Shown piece after piece: positions 14,121 to 14,131 of a stretch of 14,131 nt of DNA; the first letter of the stretch is position 1; every line of letters starts with the position of its first letter. The position numbers and the translations under genes are program-made. Source of the stretch: an uncultured Eubacteriales bacterium (lineage in GTDB: Bacteria; Bacillota; Clostridia; Oscillospirales; Acutalibacteraceae); NCBI GenBank assembly GCA_934643185.1, contig CAKUBN010000057.1:1-14131 (forward strand). The letters are read 5' to 3'. The notes below the pieces were generated by a model. It did no database searches and was not told the DNA's origin. It saw nothing but the letters and a program-made list of their open reading frames with translations.

Positions 14121-14131
14121 ATGCCAAAATC
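14121..14131 (+). CDS. Start of a probable transposase gene, cut by the window edge
   Basis: ATG at 14121 has GGAGG 8 nt upstream and encodes Met-Pro-Lys before the edge. Only three complete codons are visible, so the product is inferred from the IS-like end and hairpin upstream, not from protein sequence. An IS3-type orfA is the best guess. Confidence 0.4.

Larger units (their letters stand above)
14062..14131 (+). mobile_element. Left end of a probable insertion sequence (IS3-like)
   Basis: TGATACCTCTAAAGTAGACA (14062-14081) starts with TGA and contains AGTAGACA, resembling terminal repeats of IS3-family elements, which begin with TG. A start codon with a good ribosome-binding site follows within 60 bases, as in transposase orfA genes. 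The rest lies outside the window, so family, completeness and target duplication cannot be judged. Confidence 0.45.

Overview
The window looks like chromosomal DNA of an endospore-forming anaerobe of the class Clostridia, perhaps Oscillospirales. This is inferred from the gene set and from GC-rich genes separated by AT-rich spacers; no marker gene confirms it. Gene evidence: a SpoIIID homologue (sporulation), a one-chain pyruvate:ferredoxin oxidoreductase (anaerobic pyruvate breakdown), the non-mevalonate isoprenoid enzymes IspD and IspF, and a CdaA-type cyclic-di-AMP synthase with its partner CdaR.

Left block, minus strand (1-5300). Reading leftward from a very good promoter (TTGACC, 17 nt, TATACT) come ispD and ispF, closed by a strong terminator with a cUUCGg loop (3996-4024). 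Next is a two-gene unit with a 4-base overlap: a DUF3343 putative Se/S-carrier protein and a class V aminotransferase of the cysteine desulfurase type. Then follow cdaA and cdaR, also overlapping by 4 bases and closed by a terminator with a GAAA loop at 30-67. glmM, the usual third gene, is not inside the window; a Shine-Dalgarno-like GGAGGTG at 6-12 suggests another minus-strand gene starts just beyond the left edge.

Middle (5300-11460). A Na/Pi cotransporter with a C-terminal PhoU-like domain is transcribed rightward from a promoter divergent from that of ispD. It ends at a textbook terminator (7290-7317). Facing it is spoIIID, preceded by a sequence resembling a sigma-E promoter, as expected for a mother-cell regulator. 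Next on the minus strand is nifJ (1182 codons), with a consensus promoter and a leader of about 110 nt.

Right block, plus strand (11460-14131). A consensus promoter (TTGACA, 17 nt, TAAAAT) starts a leader of about 395 nt that contains at least seven consecutive hairpins (11745-11921). It leads to a CNNM/CorC-type transporter with CBS domains, followed by an unrecognised four-helix membrane protein. At the extreme right, 14062-14131 looks like the left end of an insertion sequence, probably IS3-like, whose first start codon lies behind a hairpin that buries its ribosome-binding site.

Most of the window is ordinary housekeeping sequence. The parts that known genes do not explain are the hairpin-rich leader before the CNNM gene, the palindromes around nifJ and the DUF3343 pair, and the unrecognised membrane protein.
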